Shown here piece after piece: positions 47,185 to 58,175 of a stretch of 64,000 bases of DNA. The notes beneath the pieces were generated by a model. That model did no database searches. It saw only the letters and a program-made list of their open reading frames with translations, and was not told the DNA's origin. How positions within the stretch are numbered: the stretch's first letter is position 1; the number at the start of each line of letters is the position of its first letter. The translations under genes and the position numbers were made by a program. Origin of the DNA: Chelydra serpentina (Eukaryota > Chordata > Testudines > Chelydridae); contig JBAIAC010000057.1 in NCBI GenBank assembly GCA_037349315.1, positions 5,332,001 through 5,396,000 on the forward strand, given 5' to 3'.

Positions 47185-47285
47185 CCACCTGTTTACGACT
47201 CGGGAGACGTGGGTTTGATTCCTTGCTCTGCCACTTCCGGCGCAACCTTGGGCAAGTCACTTAGCCTCTGTTCCCATGCAGCGAT
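47185..47285 (+). repeat. MIR-like SINE fragment
   Basis: The motifs 'gactcgggagacgtgggttt', 'gattccttgctctgccactt', 'ccttgggcaagtcacttagc' and 'ctctgttccca' match MIR in order. Both ends are lost. Confidence 0.7.
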
Positions 47286-48514
47286 GGGGGGCTGGCTATG
47301 GACATCTCTGCTGTAGTGCGAGTTTGTGCACGCAGGCCTCGGCCGGGGACTCACCGTGGCATGGTCCCGCGCCAGGCCCGAGCTCCACTGCCGTCCCTGG
47401 GAGCAGGCAGCTCCAGGAGCTTCAGAGCAGGTGGTGGAGGCTCGCACCTAGCACAGCACGGTCTGCTGGGACTCTGCATCCCAAGATGCAGCCATGATCC
47501 AGGCAGACGCCCCCGCCCCCCCGCACTGCTGCAGCTCCGAGGTAAAATCCCTTCCCTTTCTTTAAAAGCAACAGCCCAATGAAGGCCGCTTGCCCCCTCT
47601 CTATTCCGGAACCCTCTGAAATATTCAACAAGGCAATCGTATCTCAAGGCACAAAATGCACTTTAGACAGCGAGCCAGGCCAAGCCCCCCCCGGAGCCGA
47701 CCCGTCCATTACGGCCGAGATGGAGCCGCTCGCTCCTCTGCCGTTCGAGAGGGGTCAGCGCCTTCCCCGGGCAATGACCCGCAACGGCATTTCCCAGGCA
47801 AAGCGCTTGGCCTGGCTCCCTGGTTGGACAGGGACCCGCCAGGGCCCCCGGGGCGAGGGGAGACGGGGATAGAAAGTTAAAGTGCTGGGGAGGAAAAAAG
47901 AAATGTGGGGGGGAGGAGATATGAGGAACTTGCTGAGGGGCCGACACGACACTGCGGAGATGTTAGCCTGACTCGGTGCAACAGGGATTGCGGCCGCAGA
48001 GCGCGCTGGCCCGAGCTCCTGCCCCGTCTCTGCTGCTGTCTCCAGGCTAAACTCTGGGCAGATCACTGGCCCATTCCACGTAGGGGCTACTGCAACTGAT
48101 CGACCCTCCCGAGAGCTTTGCAGGGACACTGGGGGCTGTGCAGGGCAGTGCAATGGAGAGAGCACAAGAGCGGCTTAAACAATGTATTCCTCCCTCTATC
48201 CCTGCCCTAAATGCAGGGACAGAGTTGCTGGCAAAGGACAGAGGGGCCCCCCCAGCCAACCCTGCTCATGGTGGGGGCTGCTTCCCACCCCCTTTCCCAA
48301 ATGCCCCTGATTGTGCAGCAGTATCACTGCCAGCTTCCTTTAAAGGAAATGTTCCCCTTCCATCTCCACGGTGCTGTGGGCTATTTCCCCCGGGCTCACT
48401 GCCGGGATCACCGAGTTGGGAGTGAATTGGCCAAGGCCTTTTCATACACCTGGCCTCTCACTTCTGGCTCCACGGCCATCTCCATTCAGCCATCGGCAGC
48501 AGAGCCAGCCTCAC

Positions 48515-49525
48515 CCCCCAGGGGTCTGTACTGGGCCCAGTCCTATTTAACATTCATACATGATCTGGAGAAAGGGGTAAACAGTGAGGTGGCAAAATGT
48601 GCAGATGGATATGAAACTACTCAAGGTAGTTAAGTCCCAGGCAGACTGCGAAGAGCTCCAAAAGGATCTCTCAAAACTGGGTGACTGGGCAACAAAATGG
48701 CAGATGAAATTCAATGTTGGTAAAGGCAAAGTAATGCACATTGGAACACATAATCCCAACTATACGTACAAAACGATGGGGTCTAAGTTAGCTGTTACCG
48801 CTCAAGAAAGATCTTGAAGTCATTGTGGATAGTTTTCTGAAAACATCCACTCAATGCGCAGCAGCAGTCAAAAAAGCAAACAGAATGTTGGGAATCATTA
48901 AGAAAGGGATAGATAATAAGACAGAAACTATCATATTGCCTCTATATAAATCCATGGTACGCCCACATCTTAAATACTGTGTGCAGACGTGGTCACCTCG
49001 TCTCAAAAAAGATATACTGGCCTTGTAAAAGATTCAGAAAAGGGCAACAAATATGATTAGGGGGATGGATCAGCTTCCGTGTGAGGAGAGATTAATAAGA
49101 TTGTCTCTTTTCCAAGCTGAAAATTCCCAACTAAGGTGGGGATATGATAGGTCTATAAAATCATGACTGGTGTGGAGAAAGTAAACAAACAAGTGTTATC
49201 TACGCCTTTTCAAAACATAAGAATGAGGAACCTGTGGAACTCCTTGCCGGAGGATGTTGTGAAGGCCAAGACTATAACAGGGTTCAAAAAAGAGCTAGAT
49301 AAGTTCATGGAGGACAGGTCCATCAATGGTTATTAGCCAGGATGGGCAGGGATGGTGTCCCTAGCCTCTGTTTGCCAGAAGCTGGGAATGGGCGATGGGA
49401 TGGATAAGTGGATAACCTGTTCTGTTCATTCCCTCTGGGGCACCTGGCAATGGCCAATGTTCGAAGACAGGATACTGGGCTGGATGGACCCTTGGTCTGA
49501 CCCAGTAGGGCCGTTCTTATGTTCT
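48515..49525 (+). pseudogene. CR1 LINE 3' copy, frameshifted ORF2
   Basis: About 1 kb of a second CR1 subfamily. It starts near the RT palm ('gggcccagtcctatttaac', where the catalytic F-A-D-D position is damaged and out of frame). It continues through the thumb region (frames at 48584-48817 and 48825-49028), then a frame-broken C-terminus and a 3' UTR with 'gggatggataagtggataac', ending 'ccgttcttatgttct'. At least two frameshifts and an in-frame TAA (about 49026) inactivate it. The 3' UTR differs from the CR1 at 46360, so two subfamilies are present. Confidence 0.92.
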
Positions 49526-49529
49526 CACA

Positions 49530-51150
49530 GCTCGCCGATCCGTGGCTACAATAAGGCAGCTGGAGACATGCAGCCTCCCTGAACACCTGCAAGCTAAGGA
49601 AGGCTAGCAGGACACGACGCCATCCCAACAGAGGCTGAGGAATTGTAACAGCCGGATTGGAGCCTGCCCGGGACCTTTTCGGTCGGGGAATTTCAACACC
49701 TTAATGCTGCCCCTGCCTTAATCTCACCCACCGCTAACACAGCCGAGCGGCAGTCAGGGGGAGCGTGCCACCGGGTTAGGAGCGTGGGCTCTGCGGTTTG
49801 GAGGAGGAGCTGCTGGGCTTTGATGGGCTGCAGCTTGATCTCTGTCCCTGCAGCTGCAGCTAGTAAGACAGACAGTAACAGGCACTAAGAGCTGGGGTAG
49901 ATCAGCACGGCTCCCGCTGAACACCCCTGATCCACGCCAGCTGAGCATCTGGCTTAGGGTGTTACCGTGTAAGTACGGCTCAGTGCCCTGGATCCAAACA
50001 TGGGAGGGATTTGGACTGTGAACTCTGGCTGGGAGCTCTCTAGAATGAGCTGAAACCAAACCCCGGCTGGGAACGCACCAGAACTTGGGGCCCCTCTGTA
50101 CTTAGGGCTGGTAACTGCTGGGGGATGCCAGGGCGTGCTCTGTACCGGGGTATGCTCCCCCCGGACCCTGGCTCGCTCCCCCAGGCCTCCCTCCCCATGG
50201 AACTGAAGGGTTTGGACAAACATAAGCCACTGCAAAGATTTGCTGGGTGTGAAATCAAACATCCAGCGATGGCTGGTCACAGATCAGGGCAGATTGCAGT
50301 GGAAGCGGGCAGATGCGCACTGGCCTCCGAAGTCCAGATGCCAACGCAGGCCAAGGCTGCGCATCCCCCTCCTCCCCGGCTAGCAGATGGTCTTGTACCG
50401 CAGGTGCCCAGATTTCTGCCCAAGTGAGGACACTAGCTCTGCATTGCAGTGCTCAGATTGTCAGGGGGACACTTTCAATGGGTGCCAATCTGAAGAGGGA
50501 CAAGGCAGGGCTCCATATCCCTTCCCCTACAGAGCCCCTTGGCCCTGCTTACGGCCCATTCCGCCCTGTGTGGTGGAGGGAAAGAGCTCGGTCTGCTTCG
50601 AAGCTCTCCACTCGCACAGGGATACGGGCGGGGCTCTCTCCAAAAGCATCACAGAGCAAAGGAAGCTGGGCAACCCAGGCTAGGGCCTCGCGGGCACCTG
50701 GCCTGGTCCATCTTTCACCTCTCGGCTCGGACGACCATCCAGGGGCAAGCGACGGGGGAAGTCTACGGGAACAGGACCGAGCGAGGACCAGCTCATTACA
50801 AAAGCAACGGGGGCAGCTAACGGCCCTGTCACTAATTCAGAGCCATCCTGACGAGCTGGGACCGCTCCGGCTCAGCCCCGAGCCTCGTGTCACCCCCTGA
50901 ACGTCACCCAGCTGCCTGCTGAGCTCCGTCTCCTCTGCTGAGTAGCTGAGTACGAGCCGAGCCGGTTGGAGGCGCACCGGGGCTGGTAGCAAACATGATG
51001 TCCTCTGACAAGCCCTAGTGTTTCCTTGGTAATTAGCACTTCCTTGGCTCTTCCTCTGGCTGGGTTACATCTCCCCGGGCTCCAGGCAGCAGGCACTAAA
51101 AAAAGGCCTTGTTGTCAACACCTCAAGGCACTGTTTAGCAAACCGAGGCT
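49530..51150. other. intergenic, no gene recognised
   Basis: No exon, SINE or other repeat with clear ends was recognised. Overlapping open frames of up to 195 residues (50313-50900) have no recognisable domain. Confidence 0.45.
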
Positions 51151-51156
51151 TATTAG

Positions 51157-51574
51157 TGTAACCCTTCTGCCAGTCAGGGTCGGCAGCAACAAGGGCCGGG
51201 TTCCGTATCTAGGGGTTCCATTCCAATAACACAATGCAAAAACCGGCTCGAGCCCCCACCCAGTGACCTGGGACAAATATATATCACCCCCCCTGGGCGC
51301 CTCTAAGAGGCAGTACTTCCCCTCTCGCAAGCACAGAGTCTGAGTGTAGAAAACCTTTTAATGACAGAGAAACAATGCGGCCTTTTGCTGGGGAAACACC
51401 ATATCTAGGATTTGTAAACCAAACTGTGAGCAATGACCCACCCCAGCAAATTGGCCATGTCCTTTCCCTTTGGTTCTTGAGTCCATCAACCCCAAAAATC
51501 ACCCAAAGTCCCAAAAGTCCAACAACCCAAAAGTCCAGACCCAGAGTTCAAAAGTTCATCTGCAGAGTGTTACA
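51157..51574 (-). repeat. LTR of a retroelement remnant
   Basis: A 418-bp block is bounded by TGTAAC and GTTACA. On the minus strand a purine tract (GACTGGAGGGGG, complement of 51575-51586) lies directly before it, which makes it a 3' LTR read on the minus strand. AT-rich 'gatatatatttgtcccaggt' lies within. No matching flanking 5-bp repeat was found, so it is not a clean solo LTR. Confidence 0.6.
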
Positions 51575-52530
51575 CCCCCTCCAGTCTGGGTAGAAATGGG
51601 GAGGGGAGAGGTAAGGGGCACCTTACGTGGCTCGAAGCTGACTGCCCCGTCCCTTCATGGGGCTTCGCTCGGCTCTGCTCTGCCAGCCATCCCGCAAGCC
51701 GCTCTGCCAGCAGCTCCGCTCCGTCAGCCGGCCTGCAAGCCGCTCTGGCTGTCCTGCCAACTGCTCCGCTCCGCCAGCAGCTCCGCTCCGTCAGCTGTCC
51801 TGCAAGCCGCTCTGGCTGTCCCACCAACGGTCCCGCTCCGCCAGCAGCTCCGCTCCATCAGCCGGCCTGCAAGCCGCTCCGGCTGTCCCGCCAAGTGCTC
51901 TGCTCCATCAGCAGCTCCGCTCCACCAGTCGCTCAGCAATATATCTTCTGGCTCCCCCACTACTTAACACAGTGCTCAGTGATTTCAGCTCATAACAATT
52001 TCAGCTTTTTAGTGATTTCAGCTTTGTAGTTAGGGGAGCCTTTGTGCTCATTTGCACACTTAGTCCAGAGTAATTCCAAGTCAGCAGCCTGTGAATAGAC
52101 TCCTAAGGAACTCAAAATTAGCTCTGATATTCCACAGTGGAGAGAGAGAAGGAGGTGCACTTGACATTTAGGACCCTCAGAAGAGGCCCATGCCACCAGA
52201 TACAAATACCTGTCCCCAACCTCTCTCAATTCACTGGGTTTTGGAATCCATGTCCCTCGCCTAGCAAGTGCTGCTTAGCTAAGGGCGAGTCCCTTCATCA
52301 TAACAAAAGCCCACTGTCCTTGATTCACATAATCAGGGTAACAACACTTTAGTCTTCCTGCCCCAATAACAGAGAAACTGGGGCTCCCACAGCAGTCAAG
52401 GTGACCATTTGGGCAAGCGGTCCATCATGCTTTGCAGGGTGGGTGTGTCCATGCAAACAAGATTAGCCCCTGACATCCCTTTCCACAACTCACCACCAGA
52501 TGTCAGGGTAGAGCTCATCCTGACTCTGCT
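51575..52530 (-). mobile_element. internal region of LTR-element remnant
   Basis: This follows the purine tract and contains the 67-bp tandem array but no gag or pol frame. Near 52495-52510 the minus strand reads '...TGACATCTGGTGGTGAG'. That resembles an LTR end (TGACA) followed by a TGG-starting primer site, the same junction style as in the complete element at 14131. It may be a non-autonomous or deleted element; the matching second LTR is not evident. Confidence 0.4.
51641..51945. repeat. 67-bp minisatellite
   Basis: The marker CAGCAGCTCCGCTCC recurs at 51708, 51775, 51842 and 51909, an exact 67-bp period. The units carry 'cctgcaagccgctctggctg' and are CCGCT-rich. As 67 is not a multiple of three, the long frames across it are not evidence of coding. 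Confidence 0.95.
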
Positions 52531-52539
52531 TACATCAGC

Positions 52540-54890
52540 TTGTCAGCGCCAGGGTTGGAGTCATGCCCACCCCTGGCCCTGCTCTTCATTGAATGCTATT
52601 TTTGCCTGCGTGGGGGTAGGGATATTCATTAGGGTCCGGTGGGGGGGGGGGGGGGGGGGCAAACAAGCCGAGAAGAGCGGCGGCAGGGCCGGCGGTGCAG
52701 CGGGAAGCGCCTGCATTTAGAGGAGGCGAGATTTGACGGGCGGCGCCTGGGATTGGCGAGCGGGTCATGCCGCGCACACACAGAGCCCTGAGCTCGATCA
52801 GAATCAAGCACCCGAGCGGATGCTGGGCAAATGCCAGATTTATACCGGGGCCACCAGAGCGGAGCCCTGAGAGCTCACGAAAGAGCCCCCCGCCCACAGA
52901 AAAATAATCCACTCCTGCTGTGTCACCAAGATCCTAGCCCCTCCCGCCACCTTTAGAGAGCCCCTGGTTGGGGGCAGATTGCCTCCCCAGCACAGCCCGC
53001 AGCCCCAAGGAACCTTTGCACCTGTTTTGCACCCAAGGATGCTGGGAAGAGAAGGGAAGCCGGGGTGAAGTCAGTGAGCAGCTGGGGTCCCCAAGAGCTG
53101 GGCTCAGGAGCGAGCGTTCACTCGGGCTGGGTGTAGGCAGGGCTGCTATTCCCCCGTCTCCATCCACATCCAGGCCTGTGCTGAGGAGAGAGACAGGTGA
53201 CTCGGGCTCAGCTCTGTGGGGCTGGCCAGCTGGAGCGGGACTGTTCTGGGTGCGCAATTCGGGCCCAAGATGTGGGTCTGCGGCATGCAACGCCATCGCT
53301 GCACCCAGGCTGTGTGGGTAGCACATGCCCCGCTGGAAAGAGCTGGGGACCCAGCCCAGAGACCAGAAGGGACCCCATGGCTTTAGCAGGCCACCAGCTC
53401 ACATCGTGCCTGGCAATCAGGGTGCCCTCCCCCTGGCACCCGGAAAGTAACTTCATGCACCAGCCAGTGCTTTCAGGGGGTCACCTTGTAAGGTGTGCAT
53501 GAGGGCACCCTGTAGGGGAGGATAAAAACACCTATTACCACTAGCAGCTGAGGGGGGAATTTCCTCTCAATGACGACGCAGGACTCCTGAGTTCTCTCGC
53601 CAGTTTTGCAGCTGACTCGCCTTGCAGTTTGGTAGGGCCACCAAACCCTCCCTCCGTGCCTGTTTCCCCACGTGCAAAAAGGGAACCTTACAGCAGTTGG
53701 TGGCATGTTGCTGCGGAAGAGAACCTGCAATTCATCGCGCTGTCACGCCCTCCAGCAGGTCACGCATACACTGCGGCTCGCTCCCACCCACGGTAAGGCA
53801 AGACGGGAACAACAAATGGCTTATTATGAACGCTCCATTTCCCATGAGATCGGCTGGGGGCTGCAGCCGCCAACAGCAACCCAGCGCTCTTCTAGAACCT
53901 TCCATCTGTGAAGGGCGGGACTGGTCGGTTCTCCACAGACGCACCCACCCCGCTCCACAAGCTGGGGAAGCATTGCTCCCTTTTTTTCAGATGGGGAAAC
54001 TGAGGCAGGGGGAAGTGACTTGCCCAAGGGCACAGAAGACGTCGACACCAGATCAGGGAGTAGCCCTCAGAGAGGTCCCTGGCACCCAGACCTTGTACTC
54101 GACGGCATTTCTCACCTTGTCTAGCACGTCATCACTTTGGAGCCCTGTATGTGACCAGTTCCTAAATCCCAGAGGCCGCTCTGGGCATCGATGAGCCGAA
54201 CGGTGTTGATTTGGGGGGGCAATCAGAAAATCAAAGGGGGGGCTACAGGGAACCCCTGCCATCGGATTAGCACAGCTGGTGCATCACACACCTCCGCAGC
54301 CCTTTACAGAGCCAAAAACCACTTGACGGCCCCACAAACGCCACCCAAAATAACAATAGCCCTGCTCAGGCTCTCAGGAGTGGACGCCCTAAATGACATT
54401 TCCCAGGCAAAAATAATCATGGGGGGAAACAGGCACTGGGGTGGCAAAAGGGAACCCTACTATGGGGGGATGGCAGGGACACAAAACCGCTGGCAGGGGG
54501 TAGGAGGTGCACAGAGCCCCTGGTATCAGAGAGGAAGGGGGGCTATGGTTGGGGGGCACATAGAACCTCTGGTGTGGGGGGGACGGGACACGTGTGAGTC
54601 TAGCAAGGCATGGGGGTGCACCAAAGCCCCAGCCATGGGGGACCCATGAATGGGGGCACTGCCCACAGAACCCCTGAAGAGGGAGAAATGGGGGAAAGGA
54701 CAGTAGGGAGGACTGGGGGAGCTGCAGTAATAGAGGGACCCAGGAGGATGGTGCACAGGGGGCTCACCTGAGGAACAGAGGGGGGCAAGGAGCCCAGGCG
54801 TGTTCAACCAACTCGGCCAACAAGCCACAAAGCATCACTCCCCGGCAGGAGTTACTCGCACAGGCCGTTCCACCTGCGTTTCCAGCCCGG
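52540..54890. other. intergenic, no gene recognised
   Basis: A G run of about 20 bases lies at 52639-52659. A minus-strand MIR-like piece lies at 53975-54050 ('cagatggggaaactgaggca'). A degenerate G-rich tandem repeat built on 'cagagcccctggtat'-like units lies at 54420-54720. No gene is recognisable. Confidence 0.45.
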
Positions 54891-54902
54891 CCTCTCGCTT
54901 AC

Positions 54903-55053
54903 CTGCAGCTTCCACCCAGGGCTGGCTGCTCTGCTGGACTGGCCACACATCTCCCGCAGGCTGGAGATTGAGGCTCTTTCAAGAGACCACTTGCTCTGCA
55001 CACACAGGCAGGCCTCTGAGGAAGAGGGAGGCCTTAACCGCTCTCCTTTTATA
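54903..55053 (-). promoter_or_regulatory. TATA promoter with candidate first exon
   Basis: On the minus strand TATAAAAG (complement of 55046-55053) is followed about 145 bases later by a strong splice donor, CTGCAG|GTAAGC (exon edge at 54903). An exon of roughly 115 bases would start near 55020. ATTGG/CCAAT elements lie upstream at 55144-55148 and nearby. The predicted exon has no convincing coding frame, so it would be a 5' UTR exon. It lies about 2.3 kb beyond the ADGRB2 polyadenylation signal, on the same strand. In human, as I recall, COL16A1 starts downstream of ADGRB2 in the same direction. I found no COL16A1 coding exon here. Confidence 0.4.
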
Positions 55054-57302
55054 CCGGCTGCCTAGCAAAAGCTCTGCCAATTAGGGTGGAGCTTGGAGCT
55101 GTCCGGCCAATAGAAAACTAAAACAGGCGGGTGCTTTGATCTTATTGGCTAGAAGAGGCAGGGATTGCTACCCACCATATTTAAAAGACACAGGTGGGGC
55201 GAGACTGGGGTATTGTTATAGGAAGCCAATGGGAGGCCAGCATGGCTGGAAAAATTAGGCCTCCCAGGATTCCCAGCGGCGTCGAGCGCTGGCCCACCAA
55301 GGCCTGCGTCTCCTCTCACGGGTCCCAGCTGGCTTTGAGGCAGTTAGTTCTGATTTACACCAGTGCCAATAAGATCAGAATCAGGACAAGAGTCTTTAAA
55401 GGGACGGCAGAGTATCCATACCGCTGGGAACGGGGTGTCTCCCTTGTGGATGTATTGTTGGAGGTGGGGTTAGTTATTTAGGGGGTCTCTCTTCTATTTT
55501 GGGGTTTCTATATAAAAAGAGATCTCGTCTCCATTTGCTCTCGGCCTCAGTTTCCCCACCTATAAAACGGCAGCCTGGCTCCCCGGGTGACCGTGAGGGT
55601 TTGTTAACATGCGTCAAGGCTTTGAAGCTGAAATACGCTAGTGAGGTGCTCTGGCTTGATGCCCCAGCTCCCAGGAGCAGGTAGGATCTGCAGCCCTAGA
55701 TTGAGGGCAGACCATGGGTCCCTGCTTTCAGCTGCCATATGAGGTTCCGTCTTTCCCCCACAATGCACAGGAGGGAGAGAAACAGGCTGCTCAGTGGGGT
55801 TTTAGGAAGTTATTTTGGCTGCCCAGGGGCCTGTGCTGAATGCTGCCTGCCTCTGTCCCATATACGCCATTGGCACCGGCTTCAGCTCCCTCTGCCAGCA
55901 GCCCTGCCTGCTTCAGCTGCTGCATCCTGCCCGGAAACCAGCAAAGGGGAGCATGGAGAGTGCACAGCCTCCTGGTACCAGAGGGATGGAGGGAGGGGGG
56001 CCAGGAAGGTGCAGCCCCCTGATCCCGTCCCCGCTCAGCACCAGCATTGCGGGGCAATGGTGAAGTTCCTCGCATGATAATCCCGATATTATCAGCCCAC
56101 CAGCCTTTGAGCATCTTCTCTGGGCTGCACCCCCAGTGAGAGCCGGCAGCGGAAGTGAGCAGGTGGGGGGAACATTCACCCCACAACACCCACGTCTGCA
56201 CAGCGAGGAGAGCAGGCGGCACGGACATGGGACAAGGCACCTTGGCCCGTGCTTGAACCCAAGTGCTCGGTGCTGCAGGGAGCAGGGCGGGGCTCAGTGG
56301 GGGGGGGGCTCTTCCCCCACATGGTCAGGACTGACCCCAATTCCCCAGTGCAGTGCTGACCCTGTGGCGTAGGCGTGACTGATGATTCAGCAGGGGGTGC
56401 CCTCGCCCAAGTCGGTACCAGACCCACTGCCCCAGCACGGTACCGGACGTGCCACCCTGCCGGAAGAGCCGCCTTCCCCGGGAGGCCCTGCCCGCTCATG
56501 GCTAGCCGAGGGGCCTGGCCTATTTCTCGGCAGCTCCCTAGAGGCGTCCCCACAATCGGGCTCAGATGGGGCATTACCAGGGTGGCAGCACCACCGGGCG
56601 GGGGCTGATGACAGTATCCCTCTGCCCCCTCCCACCCTGTGCCTCAGTTGCAACCTCCCCCGTCTCCCACCCGTCACAGCTCCACGCCCCAAGAAGCTGA
56701 GGGTTCCCTCGCTCTCCCCTTTGGCAAGATGCCGTTCGGCGTGGCCAGCGCGATCCCTGCGCCCACCCTCACTAGCCGTGGGTGGAGTTGGATGTGCCTG
56801 GACCAGTCTGCTCCTGGGCAGCCTGGAATCGGCCCCAGCAGAGGCAGCTGGAAATGCGCAATGCCTGCAAAGGGACACGTGGCGTGAGCTGTTCCCTGCC
56901 AGGCTAGGGCTGTAGAAAGCCCCGCCCTCTCCCGCGAGCACCAGGGAGCATCTCCTCTTCCCACGCCAGCCCTTGTGCCTTTACAAGGGGAGACCGGGGG
57001 GTGGGAGGGGATGCAAAGCGGCCCGAGGAAGCAAAGTACGCAGGTGGCAGCAGCAGGCAACGCGCCCCGTGAAGCGCCTGCAGGTGCGGGTCACCCTCCA
57101 CCCGGGCAGCGGGAGCTGGCGGGCAGGGAACCAGGGCTCTGCTCCCGCCCATGCCGGCCTGGCACTGCATGAGCATGCAGGAGGGAAAGCAGCCCCCGGC
57201 CGCAGCACCCGCTCCACCCCTGCGCAGCGCCCAATGAACCGGTGCAGGCGCCCGCCCCCGCCGCCCACACCAAGCAAAGGAGGCCAGCGCCCCCAGGAGC
57301 AG

Positions 57303-57998
57303 AGATCCACAGAGTGAACTTTTATTTTCAACAAAGACAGCGCCTGCCCCATGAGATAGAAAGGGGGGGTGCGGGGAGGGGTGGGCTCTGGGGGATGGAG
57401 AGAGCCCCCTCCCGCCTGGGGGGAGCAGGCCGAGCGGAGGTGTGACGAGGAAGAACAATGCCGGGGGCAGCAGCGGGCAGGGGGCGGGGCTGCTTCGACG
57501 GGCGTGGGCGTCGTTCCCAGGTGCACACGGTGCACTGCGTGAAGAGATGCCCAGGTACAAAAGAGTTCGGAGCCGGCCCCCGCCACGGGCCGCGCCGCAC
57601 CGAAGTCGGGTCCTGCCGGCGCCCACAGAGCGCGGGGCTGGCGGCGCTGGCGAGGAAGGGGCGGGGGGGGGGGCGGCCGGGTGGCACGTGCGCGCGGCGG
57701 TGTGTGCGTGGCCCCGTGTGTGTGACCCTGCATCCGTGGGCGTGGGGGGGGTGTCTCCGGGGGCGCGCGCGTCCCGTCGGTGACGCCGTCGGAAGGGAGG
57801 AGAAGAAAAGAAAGCCCACAACAAAAGGCGAAAGGAGGGTGGCGTGCCGGGGAGGGCCCGGGCCCCCCTGGCGGGGGGAGCAGCGTCCAACGGCCGAACG
57901 AGGAAAACAAAACCCCCCTCAAAAGGGAAACAAAATCCGATTGTCCTTTTGTTTGTTTTTCCCTTTGGTGGCGTGGGGCGGCCCAGGCCGGGCGCAGC
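57303..57998 (-). other. ADGRB2: 3' UTR of the ADGRB2-like gene
   Basis: About 0.7 kb of noncoding sequence follows the stop codon at 57999-58001, down to the likely cleavage site 15-20 bases past the polyadenylation signal. It contains a very GC-rich stretch (57640-57780). Long open frames on the same strand are GC artefacts, because they continue well past the polyadenylation signal. Confidence 0.75.
57321..57326 (-). terminator. polyadenylation signal AATAAA
   Basis: On the minus strand 'tgaaaataaaagttcac' contains a consensus AATAAA, 673 bases after the stop codon. It is the first such signal after the last ADGRB2 exon and is followed by GT-containing sequence. Confidence 0.75.
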
Positions 57999-58175
57999 TC
58001 ACACCTCCGTCTGGAAATCCCCTTCCGACACGTCCGGGTTCGGGCACAGGGGCTCCCAGGTGGCGCAGTGCAGCTCCAGCTTCTCCCGCTGCTTGGGGGG
58101 CAGGGAGCTGAGCGTCATGGCCTTGAAGGTGCCCCAGCGCTTCTGCGGCTGCTGCTCCTCCGGGCTGGTCACGTC
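57999..58175 (-). CDS. ADGRB2: ADGRB2 last coding exon
   Basis: The acceptor is gcgcag|GACGTG, and 59 codons include the TGA stop (57999-58001). It encodes [16 protein letters not shown] in the first half and ends G-D-F-Q-T-E-V, a class I PDZ ligand expected to bind MAGI-type scaffolds. The phase joins the 54-nt exon directly. Confidence 0.95.
   Translation of the reverse strand, partial: DVTSPEEQQPQKRWGTFKAMTLSSLPPKQREKLELHCATWEPLCPNPDVSEGDFQTEV

Noticed and set aside
56904..57922. 313- and 328-residue minus-strand frames
   Set aside because: They lie in the GC-rich ADGRB2 3' UTR, cross its polyadenylation signal and have no recognisable domain.
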